Source: Terramyces sp. JEL0728 (taxonomy: Eukaryota; Chytridiomycota; Chytridiomycetes; Rhizophydiales; Terramycetaceae). From it: 64,000 bases of DNA. This document shows, in pieces, positions 19,710 through 30,299 of the stretch. A program made the translations under genes and the position numbers. The notes under the pieces were generated by a model. That model was not told the origin of the DNA, ran no database searches, and worked only from the letters and a program-made list of their open reading frames with translations. Numbering within the stretch: the first letter of the stretch is position 1; the number at the start of each line of letters is the position of its first letter. Where the stretch lies: contig JADIIU010000067.1 in assembly GCA_027603945.1 (NCBI GenBank), positions 1 to 64,000 of the forward strand, in the 5' to 3' direction.

Positions 19710-20379
19710 ATGTTTTATTTGCTATCTCTAGTTATTTCTTACCCTCAATTAATTAGCGAAGTGGGTCCAGGCTCAGTATGGTAACCTGTTGTTGATGTAG
19801 CGATACCCAAAGTGTCACTGGACCGCTCTGTACTCCAGGATACTACTGTCAGCCCATATCAGAAACGACAGGAATATGTATAGCGTATTTGGCTTACCTA
19901 AACCAAGTAAATATCATATAAACTTAGGATTGTGGTGGCAAATCTCCAAATACAGTCAGCTGTGCTACTGGGCTAGCTTGTAAAAACAGTACTTGTGGTA
20001 CACGAAACTAATCTAGTTCAAAATATAGTTGGCCTTGATCAGAAATGCGATACGCAGATAGATACAGCCCAATGTGACTCTGGATTAATGTGTCAGCTAG
20101 ATCCCATCTCAGATTTAGGTTTGTTTAGCTAATGCAGGCGGGATTTGTAAGCCTGCTGTCGTTGGATTAGGCGAAGCTTGTGGACTCGGGTACTCTAATT
20201 GTAAGAATGGGTTGAGTTGTGTCACACCTGGTGGAATGGCCATTGGTGTTTGCAGCAAGAATATTGCAGCAAGGAACCAAACTTGCGGAGGTAAACATCT
20301 AGGCATGACTGTTTGTGATATCGGGCTTGCATGTTCAAGTAATTCGAATTCAGTTCAAGGGGTTTGTACTGATTCCTAA
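19710..20379 (+). CDS. Secreted cysteine-rich protein 1
   Basis: 196 aa in five small exons, with introns of 20, 21, 19 and 19 nt (19781-19800, 19907-19927, 19998-20016, 20119-20137). It has a signal peptide (MFYLLSLVISYP). The mature chain repeats a short disulphide module, a G-x-x-C start, a C-x-x-G-L-x-C core and a G-x-C end: VCDTQS, LCTPGYYCQP, SCATGLACKN, CDSGLMCQLD, CKNGLSCVTP, CDIGLACSS. This resembles the cysteine spacing of Dickkopf/colipase-like and EGF-like extracellular domains, but I cannot place it in a named family. Two more genes with the same module follow (20407 and 22859). Confidence 0.8.
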
Positions 20380-20406
20380 TAAATTTTTCATTCATTTACG
20401 CGTTTG

Positions 20407-21074
20407 ATGTTGATTGTAATACTCGCTTTGCTAGTTGACTCTACACCATTGAAAACACGAGGTGGAACTATAGGACAAATGTGTGATGATGTGATGTGTC
20501 CTTGCTTGCCAGATTTAGTTTGTAGAAACCCAGCGCACGCTGAGAGTCTCGATGGTATTTGTGTCGAATATAACTTGCCAGCAGGAAGTAGATGCTCAAA
20601 TGTTACTCTATGTGCAGATGGATTAAACTGTGCCAATACAACCAGAGGATTCAGATGTGAAAACATAACTACTATCGGCAGAGTATTTTTGATTAATGCA
20701 GCAATGTGGTGGAAATAGAACAGACGCACCTATATGTCCGCCATCCTTGGTCTGTGCCCTGAATCGTATTCCAGATACAGGCGGTACATGCCTACCACCT
20801 ATCGATGAAGGACAAGTAATAGAATCTAACGCAGACGTGTAACACTTCAACTGTTTGTGGAAAAGGATTGAATTGCGTAGCAGATGGCGGAATTGTTGAC
20901 GTGGTGAATATAACTGGAATTTGTCAACCTGGTGCAAATGAAGGCGAGCATTGCGGTGGATTTATTTCTAACCCTACACTTTGCTTGCCTGGATTGAGGT
21001 GCCAGCTGAATAGGGCTATACCGGATGCAGGAGGTTTATTGAAGCTGATTATAGGTGTTTGCATTCACAGTTAA
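20407..21074 (+). CDS. Secreted cysteine-rich protein 2
   Basis: 209 aa in three exons, with introns gtatttttgattaatgcag (20683-20701) and gtaatagaatctaacgcag (20816-20834). It starts 27 bases after the stop of the related gene upstream, on the same strand. The signal peptide is MLIVILALLVDS. Modules: MCPCLPDLVCRNP, LCADGLNCANT, ICPPSLVCALNR, VCGKGLNCVADG and LCLPGLRCQLNR. The end of each module is a Gly-rich turn and a Cys (GICQPGANEGEHCGG). It is a divergent paralogue of the neighbours at 19710 and 22859. Function is unknown; it would be extracellular. Confidence 0.8.
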
Positions 21075-21087
21075 ATAAACTTCCTTA

Positions 21088-21231
21088 ATGTATTCTGGTG
21101 CAACTGAATTATTGCGTGTGGATGAGTTGGGATTGGCTCAAGTTGCAATGAATGTCCATCACTTGATTGCGCATTGCCAATTGGTGAAAGATCCAGTTAG
21201 TCTCAAAGAAATTACAGATAATTTTATTTAA
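21088..21231 (+). CDS. Possible 47-residue protein
   Basis: A short ATG-initiated frame (MYSGATELLRVDELG...) with a protein-like, helix-rich composition, ending in ITDNFI and TAA. It starts 13 bases after the stop of Cys-rich protein 2, and its last 8 bases overlap the 3' end of the convergent vWA gene. I do not recognise it. It could equally be part of the 3' UTR. Confidence 0.3.
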   Translation: MYSGATELLRVDELGLAQVAMNVHHLIAHCQLVKDPVSLKEITDNFI

Positions 21232-22570
21232 ATCCAAGGAAAGACAAGAATTTGTTTTTTGGTTTCGTTTTTCTACTGTCAAGAGTTGCTTTTTCATAGG
21301 TTACTCTTTCATAGAGAGTAGACGATTGCATTGCTTTGAGCTTGTATGTCTTTACAATTGGCAGCTTGCAAGCAGGTAATTCGACAGTAGCAAAAGTCTT
21401 GAAATGTGGTTCCCAATTGAACTTGTACTTTTCCTCCTTCTTTTTCTGCGCTATCAGGAAGTGATTCCAATAGATCCTGTACTCTTCAACACTGTATTGG
21501 ATCCCCAGCAGGTTGTCCAGTGTGAATTTTGTCATTGGTGACGATTCATCCATTGCATCCAAGTCTTCGGGGTTCATTGCACCAACAATCAATGCAAGCA
21601 AGTAAAACCCGCGGGAGAATGGAAACCCAAGTCCCTGGTCGCCTAATACTTCATCCTTTTCATCTTGGTAGTCATCGCTTTCAGCGCAATAAGGTGCCCA
21701 CTCTTCACAATCCTTCATCCATTCCACAGCCTGATCCTCACCAGTGCAGCTGACAAAAGTGATTGGATTGTCTTGTGGGTTTGGCCGGTTTGTTATTAAT
21801 TTTACTATGGAATCTATTGATGCTTGACCGCCGTCTGGGCAGCCATCTCCAAAAAAGTATCTTATTGTCCGTTGGTTTGGATACGATTTTAATGATTTTC
21901 TGATCTTCTCCAAGAAAGGGGTTGAACTAGATGGTCCGAGATAAAACCCCTGCTCAATCTGTCTACAGGATTCTGTAATAAAAGCTTCAGGCTTCATTCC
22001 TTCTGGTCGCTTGATGGAAATTACATCTTTCCTGTTGAGGAATTTAATGTAAATATGTGGTATTGGTACATAAGCCAGGATTTTGAATATATCCATCAGT
22101 CGTTCTTTGGCTTCTACCCATCTGGTCATATTTTTTCCGTTTGGCAATACTGTATCGGTTTCCAAGGACATTGAACCACTATCATCAATCAAGAATTCCA
22201 TGATGTCGAATGTCTGGATTTCAAATAATTTAGACAAGAGTCCAAGTGGTACTTCATATTGGGCAAATATCTTGCCGATTTCCTCCAAAGCAGCTTCAGG
22301 TACCAATCCGATAGATTTGCAGTAATCCACATCTTGAATAATTTGAAATGAAGATTCCATCGACTCTGAAAACTTTGCGTCTGTTATTTTTGAATATTCT
22401 GTATAATCATTCATTGAGGAGATGAATGGCACTACAATGTCTCTTTGGTCTTTGGCGAACATTGGACTTTGGCCGTTTCGTTCCTGCCACTGAATGTATG
22501 CTGGGTTCAACTTTGTTATTCCATTGACTTTAATGTACTTTGTAGGCGGCGAATAAGCCGGTGGATCCAT
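21224..22570 (-). CDS. von Willebrand factor A domain protein
   Basis: Single exon, 448 aa. The centre (about residues 120-320) is a vWA domain with an intact metal-ion-dependent adhesion site, FLIDDSGSMSLET (D-x-S-x-S), and later GPSSSTPFLEKI and RYFFGDGCPDGG strands. Residues before it carry a Pro-rich N-terminus (MDPPAYSPPTKYIKVNG). There is no signal peptide or membrane span, so it is probably cytosolic, unlike its secreted neighbours. vWA proteins of this layout serve as metal-dependent protein-binding platforms; no partner can be named. The end is basic (SRKTKPKNKFLSFLGFK). Confidence 0.75.
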   Translation of the reverse strand: MDPPAYSPPTKYIKVNGITKLNPAYIQWQERNGQSPMFAKDQRDIVVPFISSMNDYTEYSKITDAKFSESMESSFQIIQDVDYCKSIGLVPEAALEEIGKIFAQYEVPLGLLSKLFEIQTFDIMEFLIDDSGSMSLETDTVLPNGKNMTRWVEAKERLMDIFKILAYVPIPHIYIKFLNRKDVISIKRPEGMKPEAFITESCRQIEQGFYLGPSSSTPFLEKIRKSLKSYPNQRTIRYFFGDGCPDGGQASIDSIVKLITNRPNPQDNPITFVSCTGEDQAVEWMKDCEEWAPYCAESDDYQDEKDEVLGDQGLGFPFSRGFYLLALIVGAMNPEDLDAMDESSPMTKFTLDNLLGIQYSVEEYRIYWNHFLIAQKKKEEKYKFNWEPHFKTFATVELPACKLPIVKTYKLKAMQSSTLYERVTYEKATLDSRKTKPKNKFLSFLGFK

Positions 22571-22858
22571 TGGTTGTGTGGATTTTCAATGGTTATTTAT
22601 TTACCTTGTACAGCCATTTCGTGTCATTTCAACACTGCCATTAGTACAAAGCTGTGCTCCGAATGCTTCTTTTTAAGACTCAATCTTGGCCATAAATAGC
22701 AATCTGTTCCTTACCAGGAATCTTGAAGAGCGGATTATCAGATACGATTTGAAAGAGTTCAATTTACCACATTTGTGTGTAAACACGCGATAATGTCTCT
22801 GGTGGCTTGGTGTTTGTTTAAACTGAGATTCATGTAGCATAATTTCGCGCAGGTCCAA

Positions 22859-23890
22859 ATGCTATTCCTATTAATCCAATCCGTCAATCTCCTACCTGCG
22901 AATGTACAAACCCAGCATTTAGGGCAGGCGTGTTCACTACCTCAATACTCTGGTCCATACTGCATAGACCCTCTATTTTGTGATGGTTCAAATTACCCAT
23001 TGCTTCTTGGAACTTGTAGGCATCCAGCTGGAAACGTTGGACAAGCCTGTGATGGAGATAATGTCTGTACTCCTGGCTTGACTTGCTACTATAAAACACC
23101 ATCTGCCGGTGTTTGTGGGTTTACACCTATCGCTTTGGGCCACCCATGTTCGAATGCAAGCTCTAATACCCCACCTTGTGATGAAGGTCTATACTGCAAA
23201 GAATCAGTCTGTGCTCTCTCGCCATCAGCAGCTGGACAGCCATGCAACTCTACCCAACCGTGTAGCGCATCTTTGTTGTGTCAGAAAGGGACTTGCGTAG
23301 CACATAGCCAGTTTGGAGAGCAATGCGGTGGCCAAAAGAACATTACCTGTGCCTCTGGTTTGACATGCAGGATAAATATTGGACCAACAAATGACGGGTT
23401 CTGCAGAAATCCACCGATGCAACTTGGGCAAAACTGTGACGGTGTTGATATCTGTGATGTTGGCTTGACTTGCTACTATAAAACCCCAACTGCTGGTGTT
23501 TGCGGGTTCACTCCTATACCACTTGGCCATCCATGTACAGATATTGGATCAAGCGACATACCTCCTTGCGCAGAAGGACTATACTGCAGCAAAGCTGTTT
23601 GTACTCCTCTACCATCAGCAGTCGGACGATCATGCAACTCGACTCAACCGTGTCAATCGCCACTGCTGTGTCTGACTGGAACTTGCGTGCCAATCAGTCA
23701 ACTAGGTGAACTGTGCGGCGGACCAAAGAATGCTACCTGTGTATCTGGTTTGGTATGCAAGATTGATAGCAATTCCAAGAATGATGGGATTTGTTACAAG
23801 ACGATCGCACATTCGGGTGAGAATTGCTCAAAGAACACTACAATCTGTGCGGTAGGGTTATCTTGCAACAACAGTGTTTGCAGAAAATAA
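22859..23890 (+). CDS. Secreted cysteine-rich protein 3 with internal duplication
   Basis: Single exon, 343 aa, signal peptide MLFLLIQSVNLLPANV. It uses the same disulphide module as the two genes at 19710 and 20407, and adds a large internal duplication: a block of about 135 residues running from CDGDNVCTPGLTCYYKTP to CASGLTCRIN is repeated as CDGVDICDVGLTCYYKTP to CVSGLVCKID. Many N-x-S/T sites suggest glycosylation. The lack of introns, against four and two in its relatives, suggests a different history, possibly spread through a processed copy or intron loss. It would be extracellular, with unknown function. Confidence 0.8.
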   Translation: MLFLLIQSVNLLPANVQTQHLGQACSLPQYSGPYCIDPLFCDGSNYPLLLGTCRHPAGNVGQACDGDNVCTPGLTCYYKTPSAGVCGFTPIALGHPCSNASSNTPPCDEGLYCKESVCALSPSAAGQPCNSTQPCSASLLCQKGTCVAHSQFGEQCGGQKNITCASGLTCRINIGPTNDGFCRNPPMQLGQNCDGVDICDVGLTCYYKTPTAGVCGFTPIPLGHPCTDIGSSDIPPCAEGLYCSKAVCTPLPSAVGRSCNSTQPCQSPLLCLTGTCVPISQLGELCGGPKNATCVSGLVCKIDSNSKNDGICYKTIAHSGENCSKNTTICAVGLSCNNSVCRK

Positions 23891-23900
23891 AAACATTTAT

Positions 23901-26730
23901 TCACAGTGGTTGTGCAAATAGTTTGAGAACAGGCGGGCTCTTTTCCATATTCACACTAATCAATACTTGCACTCTGTCGAATAGCTTGACTATTTGTTTA
24001 GCGCCATTGTGAACACCATCAGTTTGGGCTCCATCTTTTTTCCAGTAGATGGCTAGTCCGCGTTCGCCTTGCATAGATTCACAGCCAATTGCTTGTCCAA
24101 GATCCATAGAATCCTCGACGTACACGCGTTGCTCAATACCATATCGAGGAACCACTACATCATAAGATCTAGATCCAATTTGACATATAATTGCCTCTTC
24201 TACAATCGGGCCTTGTAATTTTGACAATAGAACGCACAAGTAAAGGTGCTGAGACGCATCTTGAGCATCTTTACTAGCATTCTTTCGAATGTTACATTGA
24301 GTTGCTACATGGTCAATAGTTGAAGTATCATACGGACATTCCAATTCTTTTAAACATGAATCAAGTAACCGATGAACAACTAGGTCACAGTAACGTCTAA
24401 TCGGAGAAGTAAAGTGAGTGTACAATGGCACACTAAGGGCGTAATGGGAAAACTGATTGATATCAGTAGTCCCGGTACAATAATAATTGGCACGCTTCAT
24501 ACCTTTGATAGTCATGAGACGACAAATAAACTGAGTCGTTTCATCGCTTATCGCATTCAAGGATTCATTCAATGATTTCGCAGAAGTAACATCTAACGGT
24601 ATTCCTTCCTTTTCCAGCTGGGTTTTCACTTGCTCAAGGGCTTTTTCTAGCGGAGGAGGATGTCTTCTCAGCAAAGAAGCTTCAGGATAGTAATTGGATA
24701 TTTTGTGCGCTACTGCCATATTTGCCAACAGCATAAACTAGGTTAACTATTTCGTACTTCTTCAATTAATCTATTGGCATCCTTTAATTGGTAAATGCCG
24801 CAGTCTAGAGGGTTGCCGACATCATCCAAATCAAACCATAACTTGATTGAATTGAGTGTAAGTGCACCATTATCATATCTATTCTGGCGGAGTATTTTGC
24901 TGTATTTGTACAGTTGCAGAATATCTTTTTCGACATCTTTTTGATCATGTCCAATAACTTCAACCGGTGACACACTATTCATATCTTGATTTTCAAGAAC
25001 AGATTGAGCGTGATGATACGATAATTTAGCACAAGAGTTGATAATTGTACGATTAAAGCGTGGTTCTCCAACGATATTTCCTTCAGGATCGAAAATCCAG
25101 AACACACTAAATGCCAGACGATCTACTCCAGCATTTAAACTGCACAGCTCTTCGCATAAAATTCTAGGCAGCATGGGTATGACTTTTTGCGTCAAGTAAA
25201 CAGAAGTTGCTCTATGGTGAGCTTCTTGATCAATCGGAGAGTTTTGATCAACAAAATAGGATACATCAGCAATATGAACTCCGATTTCGTAATTGCCATC
25301 TGGCAGCTCTTTACAACTAAGTGCATCGTCCAGATCTCTGGCAGTTGGAGGATCAATCGAGAATATACGATAGCCAGTTAAATTTTCTCTTTTTTCGTAT
25401 TCTTCTTGCTTGATTGCAGAAATAGATAGAGAATCCAGCACATTATCAGAGAACAATTCCCAAGTCACCCCTGCAGAAACCAAAAGGGCTTTTGATTCAG
25501 TTGGCAGCTCGCCTATTTGACCAAGAATACCAGTATAGTCGCCCATAGGATATTGGTTAGTAATTCTCCAACAAGTTATTTTGCATGTGACCAGTTTGTC
25601 TGCAAACGACTCTGGATTCTTCAGGAAATTTGACGGCACAATTTGGTTTGGTATAAGAATAATAGGGATGCGGATATCATTCGGTTTAAACCAAACATAT
25701 TTCGAATTTTCATCAATTTCTTTGGTTGGATTACTCTTGTACATTACACCAACGTGGGTTTGTGTAAACAATTCACTTGAAACAATTGCCACTACTGTCC
25801 CAAACGTTCTGGTCTCATCCAAAACTATATTAAGCAGCAATTACCTTCGTCTTCATAATTGACTTTGAATACATCAACTTTTTGCTGCCTCTCTTGCGAT
25901 CTTTTCTGATTCTCCAATTGCTTTTTTCGTACAGTGTCCTTTTCCTTTTCTAGTGCTTCTCCTTCTAACAACTTTACTATTACTACATCATCATTCAGAG
26001 CCCTATTTTGATTTTTCAAACCATGAATGAAAATATCATTGTCTGAGCCATCAACTTTGACATATGCATCATATCGGTTCTTTTTGCTAATTCGCAACAC
26101 ACCTTCAATTAAAGAGCCACCTTTCAATCCTTTAGTTACATCTTCCTTTGAAAGATGTGGTTCAAACAAGTTTCTCCTCCTAGACGTGTTTGGAGAATCT
26201 TGGTTTTGCTCTCTAGGAGTTTTTGGAGTCTTGTTATCCTTTCTAGGAGTGCTATTCTTGTTTCTCTTTTTTCTTGGAGTGTCATTAGAAACTTCTTTTT
26301 CAGGTTCTGCAATTGTAACTGGTTGATCGGTTTCCAGCTGTTCGCCTGATGTATTGTGATTTAAAGAAACCTTTTCGGCAGATGTTGCAGCTTTTTTAGT
26401 CAAGATAATCCTTCCTCCCTTTCCAGAAACAATATTAATCCTTGTTTTATCCCCATCAGATTTATAATCTGCATTCTCCCCAGTCTTTTTGTGGTTGGAC
26501 ACAATATCTATCGCTTGATCTTTTGTGATGTAGCAATCGCTCAGAAATGGGATTGGGTCTGGTGTATCGTGACTAAATTTACAATTCTTGTATGTGCAAG
26601 CACCTCTCTTGAACATTCTACACGGCTTTTTAACTGGATCTGTCTTTTCCAAATCGTTCTTGTTCGCTACGGGAACCTGCTCGATCGCATCTAGTTCCTC
26701 TTCAAATTCGTTGAAATCAAAAGTTTTCAT
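23901..26730 (-). CDS. DIS3L2-like RNB exonuclease with N-terminal CCCH finger
   Basis: 929 aa in three exons, with introns at 25825-25844 (gtaattgctgcttaatatag) and 24738-24757 (gtacgaaatagttaacctag). Residues 35-55 form a CCCH zinc finger (CRMFKRGACTYKNCKFSH). A low-complexity basic linker follows (DTPRKKRNKNSTPRKD). Then come cold-shock-like domains (EGVLRISKKNRYDAYVKVDG, FIHGLKNQNRALNDD), and the RNB catalytic domain with IDPPTARDLDDALSC, whose Asp residues are intact, plus LIEEFMLLANMAVA and a C-terminal S1-like end. DIS3L2 degrades uridylated RNA 3' to 5' in the cytosol without the exosome. The fungal relative Ssd1 has lost catalysis; this one appears active. The CCCH finger is not standard for the family. 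Confidence 0.85.
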
Positions 26731-27503
26731 TTTTGAGCGGGAATTTTCCTGGACGCATTTAAGGCACTCGCTCCATGACTCATCAATGAATATGCTGATT
26801 CATGGGATTGGAATGTAGGTTTGGAAACCGGTAACTTGAATGTGAACGCTTTTGGGAATCATATTTGATAATGAGTGAAATGCAGTTATGTCGCGCGATG
26901 GCCAATTATGCAATCATTTGTGTGTGAATAAAGAGTTCTTATGTAAATTTGAGTCGAGTCTAGTTCGCAGGGCAGAATATTCCCAGTGTGGGCGTAGTTC
27001 TTTGTACATCGGCAACCAGGGCTCATTGTATTTATAACAAACCACATGAAATTCATCTTTTACTTTTCTGTTACCTTGGAATGTATTTTCAACAAATCAA
27101 AAGTGGTTTATGTTAAGCGGAAAGGGCAACCCATGATAACCGGAAAGGGCAAGCACTCTGGAATCAGCGTAAACTACCTCAAAAAATTAATTTTATTATC
27201 TCGTTTGTAGCGAGTAGTTTACATCATTGTGTAACAGCATGCTTGTCGTTATCCTTACTCGTCCAGCCATTTACTTGGTGTTGCCGTTCCCAAAACGGAA
27301 GAGCCGGGGCTCGCGGAGGAATTATGCGAAAAATATCGAAAAATACAAGTAGGAAGAGCCGGAAAGAAATGGCACTCCAAGGTACTGTACTTGCGGTTAG
27401 ATAGCAAGTCTCGGCATCTTGGAAGCTATTTTATGTGCATTTAAAGGAAATTTTTTCTTGAAAACGGAAAGCGCATTTTGAAAATTTTTTACTTTTCTTT
27501 TGA
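26731..27503. other. Intergenic, divergent promoter region
   Basis: The longest stretch without a gene (773 bases), between the divergent exonuclease and Myb genes. Short direct repeats are visible: cggaaagggcaa twice near 27118-27154 and ggaagagccgg twice near 27298-27362. No open frame or RNA gene is convincing. Confidence 0.5.
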
Positions 27504-29438
27504 ATGTCAACTGAAAACGAAATAAACCAACTACTGCCTCAAAAGTTATCAGATATCCTTCAAACGGATATCAACATAACCGACCCTTTCAAGGAGGATC
27601 ATATGCAGCAAATACAACAAGTAGCGCAGAACCAAGCGATACAAATCCAACAGTTGCAACAACAGCAAATCCAACAGCAGCAGATTCAGCAGCAAATGAT
27701 TCAACAGCAGATGCAGCAACAATCTATCCAGCAGCTGCAAATTGAAATTGTAATCAAGTTTCTAATAGTAGAACCCTCCCATCAACAACCCTATCCCAAT
27801 AGTAAACACGAACTTGGAACTAAAGAACTCTTCAGATTCTCCTCATAACCCTTTTAAACCTGTAGATCAAGTTCGATCTGATCTTGGAAAAGAACAGCCA
27901 CTCGAAAAGAAGGATCCTCTGTTGTCTGTGTTTGGAAATGCGGTGGACAACAACCCATTCGTTATTGAAAACCCAGATCCCAACCAAAACAATCCGTTTG
28001 TTATCGAAAACCCAGATCCAAATCAAAATAACCCTTTTGCACAGACTCCTGTGAAAATCGAAAGAACCCCATCCATCAACTCACATATTTCGCCGTCTGA
28101 ACCTCCTACTTTTGAGCAACTTCGAAAGCAATTCAACGATACTCAAACTGATCTAGCTTTTATGAAAAGGAACGTTGAACAGTCCCAAGCCCTGTTCCAA
28201 CAGAAGCTAAGAATTATTCAAGAAGAATTTGAAAAGCAAAAACAAGAATGGCTTGATAAGCTTACTGGTTTCCAAGATGTAATTACTCTCAAAGACAAGG
28301 AAATCCAAGCTTTGGAATTAAAAGTATTTTTTACTAACCGTAGCTGAAGGAAACCAACAAACAACTGGATCTCGTAAATGCTTATGTAGCAAAGAAGGTA
28401 GTAGCTCAAGCATCGCAAAACGAAGATCTGTTGGCCTCATATACCCCTAATTTACAGAAAGAAATTAGCATTAATACTAATCCAATTAATACTATCCCTA
28501 ATAATTCCCCTGGTAACAACTCTCCTGCATTGGGCCAAATGCATCTAATGAACCGAAATCTCCCACCCGCTCTCTCCCACGAACCTGTCATTCTTAATCA
28601 ACCAATAATTGGAATGCAGTACGACATCAACACCTCTGCTCCGCCAGCTAATGTAGCGTTGCACTTGCAAGCACAAATGCAATTCCCAAACAACTTTATT
28701 CCGCCGGTACAAGGAAACAACTTTATGTATTCAATGACAAACCAGTTTCCGCCAAACTTTGTTCCTCCATTTGAAGAAAAGGAAATCACTCCGCCGCCAT
28801 TCAAGAAGCAAAAAACAGAAGAAACTGAATGGACTGCCCTAGACAACCAGCTATTGATTGAAACCGTAGAGCAGCTGGGTCAAAAATGGGCTGATGTTGG
28901 CCAAAAGCTCAATAGAACCCCTCAACAATGTCAACAGCACTATGTCAATATCTGTCCTAGAAAGGGAAAATGGAGCAAACAGGAAGATCAACAGCTATTG
29001 TCTGCTTACAAAACCCTCTATGATCAAGAACTATCGGCAAACAACGGTACGGCACCAAATACACAAGTAACCACTTTTTGGTACAAGGTCGCTGAATCCA
29101 TTGTTGGTAGATCTGGTCAACAGTGTATGGCAAGGTATAATGAAACCTTGGATCCTTCTGTCAAGTAACGGATTTCTAACAATAGAAAAGGTAAATGGTC
29201 ATCAGAAGAAGACGAACTCTTGCAAAACGGTTTCCAACAGTACGGGAAATCGTGGGTAAAGCTAAGTAGTTTGATCCCTGGCCGCACTCAGCGCCAATGC
29301 CGCACAAGATGGATCCAGCTGAGCAAAGATGATAAACTCATCAAGACCAAGGTTGTTGAAACAGAAATCATTCCTGGATCACCAAGTAGTTTCGATGAAG
29401 ATTCTGATTGTTATGATGAAGATGTAGATAATGAATGA
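27504..29438 (+). CDS. Three-repeat Myb/SANT DNA-binding protein
   Basis: 623 aa in four exons, with introns at 27750-27771 (22 nt), 28324-28343 and 29165-29185. The N-terminus has a Gln-rich tract (QIQQLQQQQIQQQQIQQQ), a repeat of NPFVIENPDPNQN, and a short coiled coil. Three SANT repeats fill about residues 430-610: WTALDNQLLIETVEQLGQKW, KGKWSKQEDQQLLSAYKTLY and KGKWSSEEDELLQNGFQQYG, each with the spaced Trp and the QC-x-x-x-W/Y third helix (RTQRQCRTRW). The closest layouts are SNAPC4, Bas1/Reb1-type and Cdc5-type factors. It is probably a nuclear transcription factor; the acidic tail (DEDSDCYDEDVDNE) fits an activator. Confidence 0.8.
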
Positions 29439-29571
29439 GTATTTTTAATTATTATTTTTAGAATAAATGGTTATTTAACGATTGGTATCCTATTGTGGAT
29501 GTTTCTGATGAGTCACAGCAGCATCCTGTGGTAAATACAGAAAGATAACTTTGACGATCCAAAGATGATAT

Positions 29572-29853
29572 TTATTGGGAATCCAGCAATTCAAGCAAAA
29601 CATCCCCATGGCATTTTTCAGGAGTGCACCAGCATCCCAATTCTTTCCCTCTCAACTCTTCCAATTCGCTCATTAATTTTCCATCCTTGAGAAGCATCTC
29701 TCTGTACATTTTTATACACCCTTCCCTCCCATACTTTTTCACCGAGAACGGATTCTTCCACTTGGAATTAAACGTTCCTTTGACATACACCTGTCTCCGA
29801 CCTAAATAAATCCTTATCAACCGATATATTCTGTGTCTGGCATTTCTAACCAT
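29572..29853 (-). CDS. DUF4326 domain protein
   Basis: Single exon, 93 aa. The signature is recognisable: IYLGRRQVYVKGTFNSKWKNPF, then a short helical part, then GKELGCWCTPEKCHGDVLLELL with the conserved C-W-C and CHGD residues. DUF4326 proteins are small, found in phages, bacteria and scattered eukaryotes, with unknown activity; the Cys/His cluster suggests metal binding. It lies tail to tail with the Myb gene. Confidence 0.85.
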   Translation of the reverse strand: MVRNARHRIYRLIRIYLGRRQVYVKGTFNSKWKNPFSVKKYGREGCIKMYREMLLKDGKLMSELEELRGKELGCWCTPEKCHGDVLLELLDSQ

Positions 29854-29930
29854 GCTTGAAAGTCATTTATTCCTCTTGAATTCAAATCTTTTTTTCTCAC
29901 GCAAATCACAGACATTTTTGGCGAAAAATT

Positions 29931-30245
29931 ATGTTTACTGTTCAGCAACTGGTAGGGTTTATTCTCGTTTCGTTATGCTGGGGATTCACTAATCCGTTCT
30001 TGAAAAAAGCGGGGAGTATGTACAGTCTGAAATACTTGATTCCGTTGGGGATTAACTTGTCTGGATCTCTTGTTTATTATTATTTATTAGGCGATGCTGA
30101 TATTTCTATGGCTGTCCCGATTACTAATTCCCTGACGTTTATGTGGACGTTCTTTGGAGGGTATTTATTAGGGGAAGAGGTAAGTCGGACCGACTTGATT
30201 GGTGTTGGGTGTATCATCCTAGGTGTCCTCATCTGTGTCTCTTAA
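29931..30245 (+). CDS. TMEM234: TMEM234 family membrane protein
   Basis: Single exon, 104 aa. It has four membrane helices in the half-EamA arrangement: LVGFILVSLCWGFTNPFLKK with the family NP motif, YLIPLGINLSGSLVYYYLL, AVPITNSLTFMWTFFGGYLLGE and DLIGVGCIILGVLICVS. TMEM234 proteins are half-size relatives of nucleotide-sugar and drug/metabolite transporters and probably dimerise. No substrate is established. It precedes the APC8 gene by 54 bases. Confidence 0.85.
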   Translation: MFTVQQLVGFILVSLCWGFTNPFLKKAGSMYSLKYLIPLGINLSGSLVYYYLLGDADISMAVPITNSLTFMWTFFGGYLLGEEVSRTDLIGVGCIILGVLICVS

Positions 30246-30299
30246 GCAAACACTTGCCCTACTAATAATATAATTTTCTTTAAAATTTCGGACGAAATC

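Noticed and set aside
27549..27740. Leucine-rich open frame on the minus strand
   Set aside because: It is the antisense of the poly-Gln tract in the Myb protein.
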